From: an uncultured Bacteroidales bacterium
Lineage (GTDB): Bacteria > Bacteroidota > Bacteroidia > Bacteroidales > F082
Direction of reading: 5' to 3'
DNA: 64,000 nucleotides
Assembly: GCA_905234765.1 (NCBI GenBank)
Contig: CAJOIF010000019.1
Location: 1-64,000 of the forward strand
This document shows, one piece after another, positions 61,901 to 64,000 of this stretch. The first letter of the stretch is position 1. The number at the start of each line of letters is the position of its first letter. The notes beneath the pieces were generated by a model. That model saw only the letters and a program-made list of their open reading frames with translations, did not search any database and was not told the origin of the DNA. The position numbers and the translations under genes are program-made.

Positions 61901-64000
61901 TTACTCCACAATAGACATTTCATCAACCAAGTGCCCTGCGCCGGCGAACTTGTCGATGATGAAGAGTACATAGCGAATGTCGACGCTGATATTGCGGCAG
62001 ATGGTAGGGTCGTAGATGAGGTCGCTCATCGTGCCTTCCCAGCAGCGGTCGAAGTTGAGGCCAAGAAGTTGTCCGTCAGCATTTAGGATGGGACTGCCTG
62101 AGTTGCCGCCTGTGGTATGGACACTGGCGGTGAAAGCCACATGCATGGTTCCGTCCTTGTCGGCATAACGGCCGTAGTCCTTGTTGTTGTAAAGCTCTTT
62201 TAGGCGAGGCTCCACCACATAGTCGTAGATATCGGGGTTTTCTTTTTGCATGATGCCTTCGAGTGTGGTGAAGTGATGGTATGTCTTGCCGTCTTGTGGC
62301 TTGAATCCTTCTACCTTACCGTAGGTGACGCGCAGGGTGAAGTTGGCATCTGGGAAGAGTCGTTTCTCAGGTTGCATCTCCATCTGGCCTTTCATGTAAA
62401 GGCGCTGTAGGCGGGCGTTGTCGTCGTTGAGACGCTTGATGTGGTCATAGACTTTGTCGCGGTAGAACCCAATGAGGCTTTGGTAAGCTTTCAAAGCAGG
62501 GTCGTCGGCTAGCTTTTTGGCTTTCTTTGGCTTGAAGTCGTTCAGCAGTTCGTTTACTTTTGCCTTGTCAGTGAATATGGACTTGTTGAACAAATTGTCT
62601 ACATACTCATTTACGTCATAGATGTCGTTGAGGAATTCGGGACGGAAGCTGGCAGGCTGGGCTTTCATGTATTCGCTGAGCAGCATGGCGGCCACTTCTT
62701 TGTCGATGGGTTGGTAATAGTCCTTAAAGAAGCTTTCCGAGGTTTTTTTCAGGTTGGTAATCATTTTGTCGATATCCTCCTGGGGTGTGTTTTTAGTCAC
62801 TTCGGAGAGTTTGGCAAAGCGTCCCGCGAAGTTGATAAGCTCGATGCGCAGTCCCGCCTCGGTCATATAGGTGTAGGCCAATTCGTATGGTTTTAATTCC
62901 CTGTAGTTTTTCTTGAAATTTTTCAGTAGGTCAATGTACATATAGCGGTTGCGCGCGCCCAAAGCCCATTCTTGGAAGTTCTTTTCAAAGGCCTCTTTCT
63001 TCTCCACGCCGTGGAAATGATTAATGCCTTCGGTGACGCCCATCCATTTCTTCCAGCCGTTGCCGATGCCGGCGTGCTTGGAGGCGTACTGGATGCGTAC
63101 TTTTGGGTCCTGTTCTTGGTACTTGTTGTAGATGTCGAGCACTTTGCCGCGCATGTCTACTCTGATGGGGTCGATAAGGTTGGCCTCTTGGTCGACGGCT
63201 ACGGCAGGCAGGTATTCGCTGGTGCGGGCGGGATAGCCGAACACGAAAGCAAAGTCGCCTTCCTCGGCACCTTTCAAAGAGATGTCGAGGTGTTTGGCGG
63301 GCTTGTAAGGCACATTATCCTTATGGTAAGCAGCGGGATGACCGTCTTTGTCGGCGTAAACGCGGAAAATGCTGAAGTCACCAGTGTGGCGGGGCCAGAC
63401 CCAGTTGTCGGTGTCGCCACCGAACTTGCCGATGTTGCTTGGCGGGCAGCCTACGAGACGCACGTCGGTGTAGACCTCGTTGAGTAGCAGGTAGTATTCG
63501 TTGCCCAAGAAATAAGGCTTGATACTGACTTTGTAGTTCGTCTCTTTCTCAACGGTAGCAATGATTTTCTTGATGTTTTCATCGATTTTAGCCTGCCGTT
63601 CGGCTTCTGGCATATCCACGTCGATGCCGTTGAGTACTTTTTCGGTCACGTCGCGCATCTCGCGGAGGAAGATGACGCTGAGGCCAGGGCATGGCAACTC
63701 TTCGCCTCGGTTCATGGCCCAAAAGCCGTTGGTGAGGTAGTCGTGCTCCACAGAGCTGTGTTTTTGGATGTGGTCGTAACCGCAGTGGTGGTTGGTGAGG
63801 AGCAGACCGAAGTCGCTGACGATTTCGCCTGTGCAGCCACCATCAAAGAGCACAATGGCATCCTTTAGGCTGCTGTGGTTGATGCTGTAGATGTCTTCAG
63901 CGGTGATGTTCATGCCCATTTCCCGCATCTCTTTCTCGTTGTATTGCAGCAGCATGGGAATCCACATGCCTTCGCCAGCGAATAGGAGTGTAGGGAAAAG
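61901..64000 (-). CDS. S46 family dipeptidyl-peptidase, DPP11-like, 5' end cut by window edge
   Basis: About 700 residues visible; the frame runs off base 64000 within the signal peptide (LFPTLLFAGEGMWIP). Triad His in LLTNHHCGYDHIQ, Asp region GGDTDNWVWPRHTGDFSIF, Ser in TTGGNSGSPILNADGQ. After the Ser it has NFDRCWEGTMSD: the Arg at the position that is Gly in the gene at 40823 is the residue giving DPP11 its preference for Asp/Glu at P1. The pair would therefore release both hydrophobic and acidic dipeptides from extracellular oligopeptides. Confidence 0.93.
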   Translation of the reverse strand, partial: LFPTLLFAGEGMWIPMLLQYNEKEMREMGMNITAEDIYSINHSSLKDAIVLFDGGCTGEIVSDFGLLLTNHHCGYDHIQKHSSVEHDYLTNGFWAMNRGEELPCPGLSVIFLREMRDVTEKVLNGIDVDMPEAERQAKIDENIKKIIATVEKETNYKVSIKPYFLGNEYYLLLNEVYTDVRLVGCPPSNIGKFGGDTDNWVWPRHTGDFSIFRVYADKDGHPAAYHKDNVPYKPAKHLDISLKGAEEGDFAFVFGYPARTSEYLPAVAVDQEANLIDPIRVDMRGKVLDIYNKYQEQDPKVRIQYASKHAGIGNGWKKWMGVTEGINHFHGVEKKEAFEKNFQEWALGARNRYMYIDLLKNFKKNYRELKPYELAYTYMTEAGLRIELINFAGRFAKLSEVTKNTPQEDIDKMITNLKKTSESFFKDYYQPIDKEVAAMLLSEYMKAQPASFRPEFLNDIYDVNEYVDNLFNKSIFTDKAKVNELLNDFKPKKAKKLADDPALKAYQSLIGFYRDKVYDHIKRLNDDNARLQRLYMKGQMEMQPEKRLFPDANFTLRVTYGKVEGFKPQDGKTYHHFTTLEGIMQKENPDIYDYVVEPRLKELYNNKDYGRYADKDGTMHVAFTASVHTTGGNSGSPILNADGQLLGLNFDRCWEGTMSDLIYDPTICRNISVDIRYVLFIIDKFAGAGHLVDEMSIVE

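Overview
The window is chromosomal DNA from a member of the Bacteroidota, most likely an uncultured anaerobic gut- or rumen-type Bacteroidales. Support comes from the gliding/type IX secretion cluster (porP-gldKLMN), a secreted protein with a type IX C-terminal sorting domain, S46 dipeptidyl-peptidases, a TonB receptor paired with DUF4249, GSCFA, LptD of the OstA-like Bacteroidetes type, and promoters carrying the TAnnTTTG -7 box. It is gene dense, mostly housekeeping, with no phage, insertion sequence or CRISPR array seen.

Layout. 0-5 kb: chaperones (dnaK partial, groES-groEL) and an M23/LysM peptidase. 5-9 kb: a DUF4143-type ATPase, a membrane M23 peptidase and the site-2 protease RseP. 9-15 kb: porP and gldKLMN, ending in a terminator. 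15.2 kb: tRNA-Pro(GGG). 15-17 kb: trxB-GSCFA. 17-26 kb: two convergent units that together run succinyl-CoA to propionyl-CoA: mutA-mutB (plus) and mce-mmdA-oadG-BCCP-oadB (minus), the latter a Na+-pumping methylmalonyl-CoA decarboxylase. 26-30 kb: a second DUF4143 ATPase, a repeat-rich spacer, and an SGNH/MBOAT surface acylation pair. 30-34 kb: gatE-gatD, an archaeal-type tRNA-dependent amidotransferase, both reading frames broken. 34-43 kb: ABC exporter, glnS, C69 peptidase, PspC, a GreA/B-Nudix fusion, an S46 peptidase, rpmF-DUF177. 44-54 kb: FucI-like protein, secreted thioredoxin, LptD, amidase, DUF4249/TonB receptor. 54-64 kb: tyrS, a hipBST toxin-antitoxin operon, a third DUF4143 ATPase, DUF3089, glyA, a small exported protein and a second, partial S46 peptidase.

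The most unusual signals are: (1) archaeal-type gatDE sitting about 2 kb from an intact glnS, which should make it redundant, with both gat genes frameshifted; (2) a family of intergenic elements built from degenerate GAGAC/GTCCC units, placed just upstream of groES, groEL, mutB, mmdA, greAB and glyA, always in the same orientation to the gene, plus analogous families built from other short words; (3) two palindromes inserted in the same reading phase inside one FucI-like gene; (4) an identical-spacing motif 100-106 bp upstream of both dnaK and groES; (5) three DUF4143 ATPase genes, each preceded by palindromes; (6) a GreA/B-Nudix fusion with a degraded Nudix box.

Four genes between 19.9 and 32.3 kb (mutB, the MBOAT gene, gatD, gatE) carry frame breaks. 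From sequence alone I cannot tell real mutation from consensus error; read-level checks decide this.
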